Of a stretch of 64,000 nt of DNA, positions 1 through 14,399 are shown piece by piece. Numbering within the stretch: the stretch's first letter is position 1; each line of letters starts with the position of its first letter. Position numbers and translations under genes: made by a program. Under the pieces are notes generated by a model. It had not been told where the DNA came from and did not search any database. It saw only the letters and a program-made list of their open reading frames with translations. Origin of the DNA: Blasia pusilla (lineage: Eukaryota > Marchantiophyta > Marchantiopsida > Blasiales); contig CM114271.1 of NCBI GenBank assembly GCA_050084515.1, forward strand, positions 61,876,001 to 61,940,000, written 5' to 3'.

Positions 1-31
1 TCATTACTCTTTGCATTTGCCGATTTTTCGT

Positions 32-210
32 GTGGAAGAGTGGCGCGCGGAAGCGCTGCCCAATTTCTGATAGGGATTGAGTATGGGGGCGGGTTGCCCC
101 ATGCTAGTGCTCTCGGGGGCACCATGTAGCTTGCTGATATGTAGTTTTACAGATGTTACATTTTCGTTGGGAGAAATCAGCGCGGGAGCGCTGCCGAATT
201 TTGTGTAGGA
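32..210. repeat. Direct repeat pair of about 45 bp
   Basis: Two imperfect copies lie at about 32-74 and 165-210. Both carry a GCGCG-GGAAGCGCTGCC-like core followed by AATTT and TGTAGG/TGATAGG. No gene is visible in 1-430. The pair lies upstream of the gag region and may belong to the leader or LTR of that element, but no LTR boundary was found. Confidence 0.6.
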
Positions 211-439
211 GAAAGAGACATTGGGATTTACGACAGTCCCCGTCAGTTTTTACTGAAATGTTCGATTCTAAATATTTTTTGATGGTAGCGTAGATCGTGA
301 AGTTGTGCACGCTGTGCAACAAATAGTGCACAATTTGGAGTTGCGAGCAAAAAGTTATGGGCAATCTTATAAAGCTGCCATTGCTAGGCGATTTTTAGGG
401 TTAAATCGTGCAAACCCTAAATCAGCCGCCACACCGGCG

Positions 440-575
440 GCGGCCGTCGCCATCATAGTCACCGTCAACGGTCGACGGTCAACCGTCATCATCAACCGTC
501 ACCGTCATCGGTCGGCCGTCACCATCAGCGGTCAACCGTCACTGTCAAGGGTCCACCGTCCATTGTCCACCCTTT
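440..575. repeat. Degenerate CCGTCA hexamer array
   Basis: The stretch is dominated by variants of CCGTCA/CCGTCATC/GGTCAACCGTCA repeated at 6-18 base intervals. It is GC-rich and not convincingly coding, and translated frames only give low-complexity protein. It is followed at about 780-1,030 by another GC-rich stretch built from GCCGCACCG-like words. Both precede the gag relic. Confidence 0.65.
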
Positions 576-1659
576 GGATGCCATTGCCGCCATTACGGAG
601 TGGAGGGTCTTCCATGACGTTCGTTGATTCCTTGACTTGCGTCGCCACCACGTACTTTGTTTTGGCCGCCACCTTCATCGCAGTTTCTTCATCAACCAGT
701 GAAGGTAGATGACCTCCGGTTATGGTGTTTGAGTTTTGATTTCATGCTGCTATGTTGTGATTGGTAGCCGCTCGACGACGATCGAGTATCGTGCCGTGAC
801 ACCCGTAGCCGCAACGCGCCGCCGATTGCCGCGCCGTGCCGCTTGTGGCCGCACCGCACCATCTCGATCGCGGAGCCGCACCGTCATTGTGGAGCATAGT
901 GTGGGATTATTATTGATTGAGGAGGGTATGCCGCCGAGTGCCGCATCCCATCATCGAGGGCCGTGCCGTTCAGAGCCGTTCGTCGCCGCAACGCCCACCG
1001 TTCATTTGGGACCGCATCTTTGTCTATCGAGGAGTTTTGAGCAAGATCGATGACGGGAGGAGTGTGACTTGCTGATTGGAGGAGTTGTCTCCACGATCGA
1101 GTTTGGGTCGAGATTTGCAGTTGCTGAGGATCGACATCGACATGTGTTCAGGTTACCCATTCTGGTCCTTTACCGTGCACGTGTGAGGGATTCTGGGATT
1201 TATTTGGGGATATTGGGTGTGTGGATGTTGAGAGCATCATTTATGTATGTGGTTTAGGGGACATAGACCTGTGTGGGATGTCCGGAGTTGAGGGTAGGTT
1301 GTCGATGAGATGATAGCCTGGTCGATTTGCCGCACCACGCCGCGTGTTGCCGCACGTTACACGTCTCGGGGAGAGAGAGTGTAGATCGAGTGCCGCATGT
1401 TTGGGATGAGTGATTGAGGGATTCCTCACGAGGTTCAGAGTGATCGGGTGAGAGGGGCACGAGGGTCATCACGGAGTCTGTTCGGGACTTTGAGAGGCGA
1501 GGTGGTGAACCCGAGAGTAGCTCTAGAGGTTTTACGCTTAGTGGCGCGAGGTTTCGAGGGTCTCCACGTGAGGGACCACCTCGACCTCCTTCTGTGTCAT
1601 CGTCAGACGAGGGGGAGGGTATAGAGGAGTTTGTGAGCACATCGCCACACATTGTGAGT

Positions 1660-3660
1660 GGTCCTACTAGTGGGGCGTTGAGATGGACGACGGGGTAGAG
1701 GACGCGAGGTTTTCAAGTGCGAGAGGCACGATTGAGTTGCACGATTTTATATCGAGTTTAGGAGTTGGTGCGAATCCCGGCCGGGCCAAGAACTCTAGAG
1801 AGTTCAACCCGTTCTGACATGGAACGGTATGTTCCAAAGCATTTAGAGGGGGCGCCCATGGACGATTACCATGAGTTCTCTCGAGAGATATGCATGTGAG
1901 ATCGAGGCGTGGAGGCTCTACTATGACCCACATTATGTGTCATGGGACGGAGCCGTTCCCGGATGAGGAGGAGGAGTCGGAGAGGCTCACGCCTCTTCCA
2001 CTAGTGACGTTTTAGGAGGGTCACTCGCATGGGGAGCAGATTGCACCGTCTAGTCGGGTTCGTCCTAGGTTCAACCCCGTGGTTGAGTTCTTTCTTTCGA
2101 GTTGAGGGCGAGCTACCGGGGGTGCGGACGGAGAAGTTGCGGAGCATCCACGACTTCAGGCGCTGGGTGAGAGTTTGCGTGAGGCTTACACTCGCTTGCG
2201 CCGGTTGATCAACGTCACTCGAGGGGTGATAGAGGCTCGAGGCTATCCGGTCATGGTATGCGATCTTTGGACCGGACCTGACGGACGGGTGCGGGGGGTG
2301 CTTCTTATGAACACCTCCCCTCCGTTGAGAGATGTTTTTAGGACCGCCGAGAACATTGAGCGCAACATGGCGGAGGAGAGCGTAGCCACCATGGGTTCTG
2401 GGCGAGAGCGATCCACGATTTATCGCACCACTGTGTTGGCGCAAAGAACGTGACTCGAGATAGGTCGATTGTGGCACCACGAGCTCAGGGAGGATACCGA
2501 GAGGCCGTGCCATAGAGACCTGCGCCTTCATATGCGGCTCAACAGCAGCCGCCTACTATTACTTGTTGGTCATGTGGTGGAGCCCATCATCAGCGCGATT
2601 GCACTCGTCAGGGTCATGGACGTGTGCCTCAGCATGGAGGAGGAGATGGTATTGCACCAGGAGGTTATCAGTGTGACTATTGTCAGAGGTATGGTCATAC
2701 ACGCGCGAGGTGTTTTAGTTTACATCCTGAGTTACGTCTGGACCGAGGGCTAGAGAGGGCACCAGAGCGAGTAGCCGGTCCGGGTGGGCCTAGAGATCGT
2801 GCTCCAGGTGGTCCCGTTGGGGGACGAGGAGCTGGAGTTGCCCGACAAGGTGGTGCAGTTTCCCGTGGAGGAGGTAGAGTACCACCACCTAGACGCGCCG
2901 AGGGAGATGCCGGACGTGAGGCTATGATGGCTGCTCAGATACAACAGCTACATGAGCAGATTGCCGCTATGGCATTGAGGTTACCCGATGCTGGATCCGT
3001 GGCATCCACATCATATGGAGCAGCCAAAGATCTGGAGGATCCTGGATGGATGTGCGGGGTTGCCCGAGATGGAGGCCGCCCAGCTTGTGACGCCGTGGAG
3101 CCCCGCGCAGAGTTGGATCCTGACGAGGGAAGCCAATAGACAGACTAGGCTTCCTCAATCTTTCACGTTGTCCGAAGCGATGAGGACCCCATCGATGGGT
3201 CCTCATCAAAGTTCCTGGAGAGTTGGTAATGTTGTTGGTGTGCAAGCACGGAGGGCGATGGGAGAAGCGAGTGCAATGACTCCTATTGTTGATGCTCAAG
3301 AGGGGCATGTGTCGAGCACGTTGTTGGGGGCGGCCACCGTTGTGTACCGCACTCCTTTATTTTCTGCTTCCGATGTTGTGACGTTGGGAGGTACGCCCGC
3401 CGAGGCTTTTCGGCTGGCCGCTTCACTATGTGAGCGCGGAGTTGGAGTTCCTGCATCATGTTCAGAGGTGATTGCAGAGGAGGTGATGGACTCGCCCTGA
3501 GCGGATGCTCGGGCCGCCCACGCGTCGATTCATGGCAAAGCTAGGGTCGCTAGGATGGCGGAGATGCCCGCTAGACCCGCGATAGAGCGTGCCATGGCTT
3601 CTCCTGGTGTTGTGTTGCTGGATAACCGAGGAGAGGTCTTCCAGTTGGTGAGTCCTTCTT
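1660..3660 (+). pseudogene. Ty3/gypsy gag region, truncated at start of protease
   Basis: This is the capsid/nucleocapsid part of a Ty3/gypsy polyprotein. Seen: a gag-like helical stretch at about 2,160-2,450 (LREAYTRLRRLINVTRG), then two zinc knuckles in one frame. The first (2,564-2,602) is CWSCGGAHHQRDC, one residue shorter than the usual CX2CX4HX4C; the second (2,672-2,713) is a standard knuckle, CDYCQRYGHTRARC. A Gly/Arg-rich linker follows, then a segment shared with the minus-strand element (LPDAGSVASTSYGA against LPDVGSVASTSYGA at 50.5 kb). The reading frame then runs toward the protease (ASPGVVLLDNRGEVF at about 3,600) and stops matching at about 3,660, where AT-rich unrelated DNA begins. 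Upstream of 2,160 the frame is interrupted by stops. It is less decayed and more GC-rich than the minus-strand copy. Family is inferred from the knuckles and this match. Confidence 0.85.
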
Positions 3661-5430
3661 CATGCACATGTTTAACTTATTAGTTACTTATATTGGACGA
3701 ACTAGTCCAACAATCCTTTCTTGCAAGTTTTAATTATAACACTCGAAATATTCTTAATTAGTGTCTTTAACAATTAAACATTTTGATCATATCATCATTT
3801 CCAAATGTTTGGCCAATAACCATGTGCCTTCCTTCAAGTGATTTCCCAATAGATCTTTGTGATTGTCCAAAATTATCGACACTACAACTTCTCAATTTTA
3901 TCAAATTGAGTGTTACTAGTGTTGATTGCACATTTTTACTCCTGCAATATATTTCTTCTAAACACCTATAATTCTATGATATAAAGGACGTTCTGAATCC
4001 TTGAAAGGCATTTGTGATTATGTGTCGAGGATCCCATTATTCATGAAGGAATAGGATTCTAAAACTCCAAATCTAATTCCCCATTAAGTCTTTACAAAGA
4101 AGAGTTTGCCACCACATGAATGTTTCTCCCAATTAATCCCCCCCTCCCCCCCGTGCGAGCGCACGCTCTATCCTTCTCTTTTTCCTTACTTTTAATTGAG
4201 ATTTAAGTGACATATTAAAGCTCTTTCACAAAAGGTGCTTAAAATTTATTGAGGAATATCTTCAAGTCAAAAGTATCTTTCAAAAAATTTACATGAATCA
4301 TATGTGAATATGATCCCTCAAAGATTCTTTGAGAAAAGTGTAGGAATTCTTGGTCCTTGGATGGCAAGAGAAATATTTTAAACGTATAGTTTATGTGATC
4401 GAAGCTATGACCAACTATATAAAATCAAACCTTCATTTTTTTCCATAAACTTGTAGATGCATGAGCATGTTCCATAAGTAGGGATAGATGCGTGGGGATT
4501 ACTCCATTACAAGTCTTTTTTGTTTCCAAAAATGGATAATTTACAAGTCCATTGCAATTGCTAGTTTTTTGATCAACTTCGTACTCCTCCATTGCAAATC
4601 CATGCAAGTTTGTAGGTCGTCACTAGTTTGCTAGTCTAGACAGCCGTTGTGCCATTGTGACTATAGAGACATGCATCAGTCTTGCAATACAGTTGCAAAA
4701 GTGATTTCCATTCCAACTCACAATCTTATCACAAATAATGGCTTTTGGGAAAATCTATTTGTCAATATGGGGACTCATCGTGAAGTTCCAACGGACTCGC
4801 AATGGGGTTTTTGGGAGTAAAAAAAGGGAGGTCATATTTATTCTTTTCCTCACAAAATATACTTAAAGAGTGGTGGGTCCCTCATTTTGTGCTTTTGATC
4901 CTATTTGGAGTCAAGGAAGATGGGGGACTACCTTAGGGAATGAAGAGAGGGACATGGCCAGTCGAGAGTGCAATAAGGTGCAATAGGTAATATGTTTATT
5001 GCTTCCTCTAGTGAGAGACATGTATTGGCATGTGTGCATAACAAAATGAAGTATGAATGATGGTTGTAGTATCTCCTAAAACTTCAAAGGACCCCTCAAC
5101 CTAAAAATTTTAGTTCAACCTTGATAGCAAGCATATTTTGGGAAGACTTCAAACTCGAGAGCACGAGAAAGAGTTGGAAAGGAGGGAGTAAGTGCATGAT
5201 ATTGAAGTGTCTCAAGCTTTCAAGAAATACTATACTAAGCAAACGCATGGTAGAGTTGATGATAGAATCAAGTTTAGAGGAAGCATGCCAATTAAGGAAA
5301 TTATGTAAACTCATCAAGGATGAAAAAGAAACGTTGTGTGAATATACGGTAGGTTAGGAACTTGGTCACTTGTAGATGTGAACTATCTATTGGATTGTAA
5401 TAAAGTTGTGTCATAAATTTACATAAATCA
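3661..5430. other. AT-rich intergenic DNA, no gene seen
   Basis: Composition changes abruptly at about 3,660 from GC-rich gag to AT-rich sequence. Only short random open frames are present. A C-rich run occurs at about 4,139-4,152. No RNA gene or recognisable transposon domain was seen. Confidence 0.5.
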
Positions 5431-5439
5431 CGAATCATA

Positions 5440-5800
5440 ATATCCACTTCTTTCAAAGATTGTCTATTCCTATGGATGTGTGTCAAAACATACTTCCACC
5501 CTTGAAGGAATGGTTGATTGATATAGAAACATTGCTCCACGTGAACCTTGATCCCATATAACAAGTCAAGAGCAAAGGAGGCAGCTTGCAAGCATATGTT
5601 ACCACAGAGAGAGCTTGGGAGATGGAAGGGGATGTACCTAACAAGAAAGAACTTTGGAGCTCATTCTTGCTTTGTTGAACCTCTTGGCTTAAGACGATAG
5701 AGCTATGATTTTCCTTGCATTGTGAGTAATCCAAACACTCTCATTAGGAGAGTGGGTTTGGTTTGACACGACAGAGAGATAGAGATTTTGTGAGAGATTT
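5440..5800 (+). repeat. Repeat family X, forward-orientation copy
   Basis: This stretch is similar to the reverse complement of 44,050-44,230. Shared words include GTTGAACCTCTTGGC, GAGAGAGCTTGGGAG and TCTCATTAGGAGAGTGGGTTT. X is a non-coding dispersed repeat, probably LTR-derived. Copies in the other orientation lie near 8.26, 23.06, 43.87 and 44.5 kb. Confidence 0.65.
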
Positions 5801-6700
5801 GAGTTCTTTTAGATTGACAAAGAGATAATAAGAGAGAATGAAAGCTCTACAATACAAGAGCTTGAGTGTGTTTTCTAATTTTGCAACTTTAGGATTTAGT
5901 CCATGAGTGATGGTCATGGAGGATGAGTTAGACTAGAGTGGTTGAATTTTCTATATATCTTTGGCCACTCATTCTTCCAAAGTATCACTCTTAGGTTGCT
6001 ACTTAGTGGCCCTTAACCCAAACTATTATTTAAAAAAAAATTAGGACATGCTTTTAGATTCCTTTTCTCTTGTGGGCTTTTCTAGATCTTTAGTGCATTG
6101 AAACCAGCTCATTGCAAGATTCCCAATGTCATCTTATTCATCATACAAAATCTTAGGTCTGGCCGCTATAACTCAAATATGGAGAACCCCCAAATGTTGT
6201 GTTAGATTTAAAGCTAGATTGTAGCTTCCTAGCTTGGATTCTAACTCTTGTAAGACTTAAGCTCTTCTTAAGTTCTACCTTGCGTTTGATCATGCTATTT
6301 CAGATCACAACTATTAATTAGCAATTGAAATACCTATTTAGGCTCATATCTTTCTTATATAATTCATGACTTTCTTATGAGATTTTGACGCATTTCCATC
6401 CTAGCTAATGTGAGCCCATTAGAGTTCTAATGTTTCATCTTGACACAAGTTTGTTTATGAGTATAATAAAAAATACTCACAAAAGGAGTCGAGTATGTGT
6501 GATGATGGAGGGTGTTGGGGCCCAATGGATTATTCAATACTATAAGCACCAAAAGCCAATCACTTGCAAGGTGCAAAAGTCCAATCCTAATCGCTCCTTC
6601 AACACTCCAAAATATGGATGCCCCCCAAATAAATGTTTGTGATATGTTTGGATGGTCATGACTCTTCCTCAAAAGTGCAACATAATCCATTTTCTTGAGT
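5801..6700. other. AT-rich intergenic DNA, no gene seen
   Basis: No coding frame with recognisable domains. The sequence is low in GC and has scattered A/T runs. Confidence 0.45.
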
Positions 6701-6718
6701 TTGCATACGTCGCTTGTC

Positions 6719-6737
6719 TAGGGTTTAGGGTTTAGGG
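6719..6737. repeat. Short interstitial TTTAGGG tract
   Basis: About 2.7 units of the plant telomere heptamer TTTAGGG in an AT-rich context. It is too short to mark a former chromosome end. Confidence 0.6.
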
Positions 6738-6953
6738 TCCAAATTGAACCTAATCTTTGGAAACTTGCCTCTCCTAGACAAGCAATGTACACAAACTCAA
6801 GAAAATGCTTAAGGAAGGTGCATAAACCAACCACTACCTTGTTAGTGCATGAATGATCAAGCATCACTAAGAGGGTCGGTAGCTCTCTCCACAACTTCAA
6901 GATCAAATGTAATATAATCTGCCATGCCCTCTCCAACACGATGTCATTGAAGA

Positions 6954-7030
6954 ATATGAATTACATGTGCACATAGATTCAAAATCCGGGAATCCCGGAT
7001 TTTGAATCTACGTGCACATGTAATTCATAT
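6954..7030. repeat. 77-bp near-perfect palindrome
   Basis: The left arm 6,954-6,991 and right arm 6,993-7,030 (38 bp each) are reverse complements with one mismatch (T against C in CTAYGTG), separated by a single base. The centre reads CCGGGAATCCCGG. It could form a cruciform or a long RNA hairpin with almost no loop. No coding sequence spans it. No flanking duplication was identified, so its origin (foldback element or inverted duplication) is open. Confidence 0.95.
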
Positions 7031-8260
7031 CTCGCTTGTGCCATTGTAGTGGGGCATGCAATCTCTCATGGTCAAATTGACCTAATTATTTGGTCACGCA
7101 TAAGTGTGTGCTCTTGGGAGCATTGTGTCTCAATCATATTTCCCCTTGTATGTGCTTCGTATGCTCTCTCCTTATCATCAATATTATTACCATCCTTATC
7201 ATCCATTTTCCCAAGTGTTTGTGCCACTCGTGCAACAAAACAAAGGCAACCCAAAAACACGATTATGCAGAATATGGCCTTACCTAACATGTAGCCCTCT
7301 GCCATAGTGCCCTCCACTCGATTGGTCATGGTTTTCTACTAAGCCCTCTAGTCAGTGGATGTAATGTTCCACAAAAGACATCCATCTACAATGCACAACT
7401 TTGACTATACCAACCTCTTAGGCCAAATGGATGAGCCAATGACTATGTCTAGTCATGAATGAAGGTGGAAAGACCTTCTTCAAGTGCGTGACAACCATAT
7501 GACTAAATGTACCCAAGTATGTTACCGTATTGTATAAAATTACCATCAACATATGAACGAGGACAAGAGTTGTGAATAATAATAGCGTTTAGGGACAAGA
7601 TATACTTTGAGAAAGACAAAGACCTATTCACCAACTCCCTCTATCGAGTATGGGAGTACATGGTACAAACGTATGGGAATAAGACAAGGTAGTCATCCAC
7701 ATCACATTCCTCTTCAACCACTATCTTGTCTAGGGGGAATATCCCAAGACATGTTCTAGAACCTAAAGTTGAATGTTTCAATGTACATCTCCTATCCCAC
7801 ATCGCTTCATGCACACCAATGAGGATAGTGTAAGGAAAGCCCCATAGGGTCACATCACACTCCATGTTATACTCTAGTGAATAACTTGTCAACTCCACAA
7901 AGCACTCCAGTTGTTGAGCATGGTGCGTGTATCCTATTGCATCTAAACCTGAGGCCATGTACCTTCACCACACGATCTGGTGACTCAAGGGCCAACATAA
8001 GATGCTTAAGTGCTCAAAGCCGACTTAGCCGATGTTAATCAACATCAATGGATAGAGCTTGATCTCAAGGGGTAGACGTTGGTGGTGGGGGCATGTATTG
8101 GAAAACCAACTTTACAATCTCATGGAAAAGTGCACAAATATCTACCAATGTTGTCCTTAAAGGCACCATCAACTCATGTGTTGGAGGATGTATTTCCGAT
8201 ATATCCTTGGGTGATCATGGATATATACCAAAAATTACATATGTACGCAATTAACTATAC
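7031..8260. other. Intergenic DNA, no gene seen
   Basis: Several 60-105 codon frames occur on both strands without family resemblance. A 31-bp block at about 8,096-8,126 recurs exactly at about 12,381-12,411. Confidence 0.4.
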
Positions 8261-8261
8261 C

Positions 8262-8405
8262 TAGATTGTCGTGCACATACTCATCGCTATATAACATACA
8301 TTATTGTTACTGAACATACACACAAACACGCATGATCCTATGCTAACTCATGGCATCCAAACATCGAGATGAGAAATACCAAAATATCTCCAATAAATCA
8401 AGTAG
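8262..8405 (-). repeat. Repeat family X fragment
   Basis: Closely similar to 43,867-43,990 and 44,490-44,620 in the same orientation. Shared words include CATGCTAACTCATGGCATCC and ACCAAAATATCTCCAAT. It is directly followed by the (CT)n tract. Minus orientation is assigned by convention relative to the retroelement at 44-51 kb. Confidence 0.75.
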
Positions 8406-8414
8406 ATCTCACAC

Positions 8415-10900
<2,486 letters not shown>

Positions 10901-10914
10901 CTCTCAAGTTGAAA

Positions 10915-11735
10915 TCCACGCATCACATCGCAACAAAAATTCTAGCCCCGGCACCATGCCTCAAAGGGCATCCCAAGACACTTCCCATTGGGCTCATGTG
11001 CACTTTTAGACAAAGTTGTCGCCGAACCCCAGGTATTAGGAGTTCGCTTGAATCTCGCCATGCACATATATGCCAGCCGTCCACAATGCATGAGATCCCA
11101 CTGTAATTCCAACCCAAATTCTCGTAGTTTTATTTTTTTCCACAAGCGATATGCTTTGAAAGGCTTGCAAGTTGAGCTCTGCGTATCTCGAATTTACATT
11201 ACAAACATACCATGCATTACATCACAAAAACCATTCCAGGCCCCGCACCACGCCTCAAAGTGCATCCTAAGATACTTCTCATTAGCTTGACTTGCTCATG
11301 TGCACTTTTAGACAAAGTTGTTACTGAACCCCATATATTAGGAGTTTTCGTGAATCCATCCATGCACATGTATGCCAATCGTCCACAATGCCCGAGACCC
11401 CACTTCGATACCAACCCAAATGCTCCTAGTTTGATATTTTCCCACAAGCGCCCTCCTCTAAAAGGCTTGCAAGTTGAACTCTGCATATATGGAGTTTGCA
11501 ATAGAAATCTGTCATACATCACAATACAACAAACATGGGGCTGCCCCAACAAATCCAATGCACTCACAAATCTAGATGACGCCGAATCCCATGTAACCCA
11601 AACAACTTTATACGACTCTTGTCTCAATAAAACCACATGTCTCAAAGGTGGCTATATTGGATTCCACATATCTGGAGTTTATATGACAACTGCACTTGCA
11701 TCAGTGTGTATAGGACAAAAAAATCCATGTTGAAT
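10915..11735. repeat. Tandem repeat of about 300 bp, 2.5 copies
   Basis: Copies at about 10,915-11,210 and 11,211-11,515 share long blocks such as GTGCACTTTTAGACAAAGTT, AGGCTTGCAAGTTGA and CGTCCACAATGC. A third, weaker partial copy runs to about 11,735. The frames it produces carry the repeat but resemble no known protein. This is satellite-like local duplication. Confidence 0.8.
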
Positions 11736-12358
11736 CGACTAAGTTAAGTGCAATAGAAATGGTGAGATGAGGCCACCGATCATGTAAATACATTCATGGA
11801 GCACACACAAGGTTCTTCTCCAAGACAAATTTCCCTTCATTATAAGATGTTCAAAAAAGCGACATTCAAAGGAAAGGATCCTTTCCCATCCATTTCCTTT
11901 CAGTAAATATGGTGAGAAGATAGCCAACTATCATCATTTGCCTTTAAAGTCATCTCAATTGAGTAGTAGAGCCATCAGAAACTGGATCTAGAATCTATCA
12001 AGGATGTCTAACACAAAATTTGAGTGCTTGATACATTGTAAGTGTGGAGGTAATTCAACATTATGGCATCACTTTCACATTAGCAAGGGAGCTCATGCAT
12101 GGACAGCATCCCATACTCTAGAATGGGAGTAGAGTTGAGATTGAAGTCAGATGAGTTTGCAACCAATGTGATTGGCTTATTGCATGACATTGTTGTCATC
12201 TCTGATCTCTACACCCATGTCACATTCAAGAACAAATCATAAGTTTATGAAAATCATAAAGGGACAAAATCATTGCTAAATCTATACAAGTCTATGATAG
12301 CTCACCTTGCATGCCTTATGAACGGATGTTTCTTGGGGCGAGACTTGAGTATTGCAGG

Positions 12359-12436
12359 GTCTTCTTCCCATTTCCTACTCAATTGGAAAACCAACTTTAC
12401 AATCTCATGGAATCTTCTTCCCATTTCCTACTCAAT
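12359..12436. repeat. 24-bp direct repeat flanking a 31-bp block shared with 8.1 kb
   Basis: TCTTCTTCCCATTTCCTACT plus CAAT occurs at both edges. Between them sits a block identical to about 8,096-8,126 (contains AAAACCAACTTTACAATCTC). The arrangement resembles a templated insertion with duplicated flanks. Confidence 0.75.
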
Positions 12437-14366
12437 GCCTAACCATTCATTCAAGAAGCAATCTCCTTACCTACGCAGAATTAGAAAATATAAACCTGTA
12501 AAAAAATGAATTGACTTTATGGACAAAAAATGCCATTGCATTAGAGAGTATGGACATAACAACATCACAAAGTTACTTGTTGAGCAATGGCTGGAATGGT
12601 AGTATTGGCTATTGTTGAACAAGTAGCCTCGACTAGGGTGTGATTCTCCTAAAGCAAAGATGCATGAGTTATACATTTCCATGGTTCACTATGCAGATAA
12701 TCTAGACCATAAGAAAGCTATACATGATCTAACCTAGCCTCATGGTAGCGGAAGGTTGTTGCACAAAGGGCGCTTGTGAAGAAGCCAAAATTTGGCTTAA
12801 TAGAGAGTGTAAGAGTAATCCAAAGGGGGCAGGAGTGGGTTTGTACCATGCATGTGTGTTCTCAATTTCACCATTGGAAAGTGGATGGATAGTAGAATAG
12901 AGTGCATGTAAGGAGATGTAGAGAAATAACAATTATCCAAATCCATGTAGAAGCAAGTCCTCCCTAGTGTGGCTCCCCTCCTGAATAGTCTCAAAGACTT
13001 GCAAAATGAGACATATGTCGAAGTCAATTATGAGACCATCACTTGCAAGATGGAAGGGAGGAAGTTATTCCATCTCATTAGTGAGAAGGGCTGACGAAAG
13101 TGGGTTCAACCAGTAGATGACAAGGCAATAACTAAAAAAAGTAGGAGTTCAAGTTTAGAACAATATTCAACAGACGGCAAGAGTTTTACACCTAGTTGTC
13201 ATAGCCGGGTTCAAAAGTGTTGGAAGGGACATGGCTTAGGCTACTAATTGCCCCTATTATAACTTGCTACAACACACCACAGATGGGATGGCACATTGCA
13301 GACCGAATACAGGTTAATCCTTGAAAGGAAGGTCAGAGAGTGAATTTACCCCCGAACTGACATGGTCCACTACTGCCATGACGTTGTCTGTTGTTGAACC
13401 TAAACCCGAGTTACCTTGCCATGAAGCTCTAAGAAATAGTATATGAGTTGAATGACTAAATACTATGTGAATGGGAGAATACCATGTGAATTGAATGACT
13501 AAACTATGGAGGCTAAGGAAAGTCATGCCATAAGTATGCACTTGAACTTCAACATTGGAACTCGGGTTTTATGCTCCAACCACTTACTATCAAGCATTAA
13601 CTTCATCACAACATAACAAGCACACAACAGAAGCACATAGAGAATCAGAATATGGCATTTTTTACAATAAGATATTTATGGTCTCCTACCCGATGAGGTC
13701 CTTATGCGTTTTGTGCATGTGCATTGCGCTTTAGCTCATGCCTTGGTGTTGGTGCGAGCACCTTTTGCATTTTTTTGGATGAAAAGGGTTGGTAGCATGC
13801 AAAAACCATGCCACGATGATCCAAAATATAAGTTTTAGCCTTTAAAATTTTTACTTTACCAATAAAGGGATTCTACATAAGTTTTATATAAGAAAAAAAA
13901 GTGGGGAGTCTCCATTTATGCGCATGCAATTGTCCACCAAGTGCACACAATGCCACAAAAATGATTGATGGCAGGAAGGTTAGCATGGTAAATGTAAGAC
14001 CAGCAACATAAGAACCATGTAGGGACAACTTGGGCAATCCATTCCGCATTGTAAATATCTTGTTTCCTTGCATGTGTAGCCTTAAGCCTACAAAACTATT
14101 TCAATCAAGATAACTCTGAAAAATTCACCAATAGTCATGCTCATTCATACAAGCAGCAAGAGAAAGAGAGGCTATCTCATTGTCTGGTGGTAAGTGAGCG
14201 AGATCTGACTCACTTTTGGGATCACTCCTAAAGGAAACCCGCCTCCTTGTGGAAACCTTACCATCCTAATTTGAGGCAAGGGAGTACTTAGGTCACTCCT
14301 AACCGTGTTCACATCACCTTGAGATGGTTTACCTTTGCTGGGCAACCTAGGAGAGGTTTACCTTTA

Positions 14367-14399
14367 GATATTGCTCCTTCTTGCTGATGGAGCAATATC
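14367..14399. repeat. Small perfect hairpin
   Basis: GATATTGCTCC and GGAGCAATATC form an 11-bp perfect stem with an 11-base loop. No gene is nearby and no U-tract follows, so no function is assigned. Confidence 0.6.

Noticed and set aside
6719-6737. Telomere relic marking a chromosome fusion
   Set aside because: Fewer than three heptamers; a short TTTAGGG match occurs readily in plant DNA.
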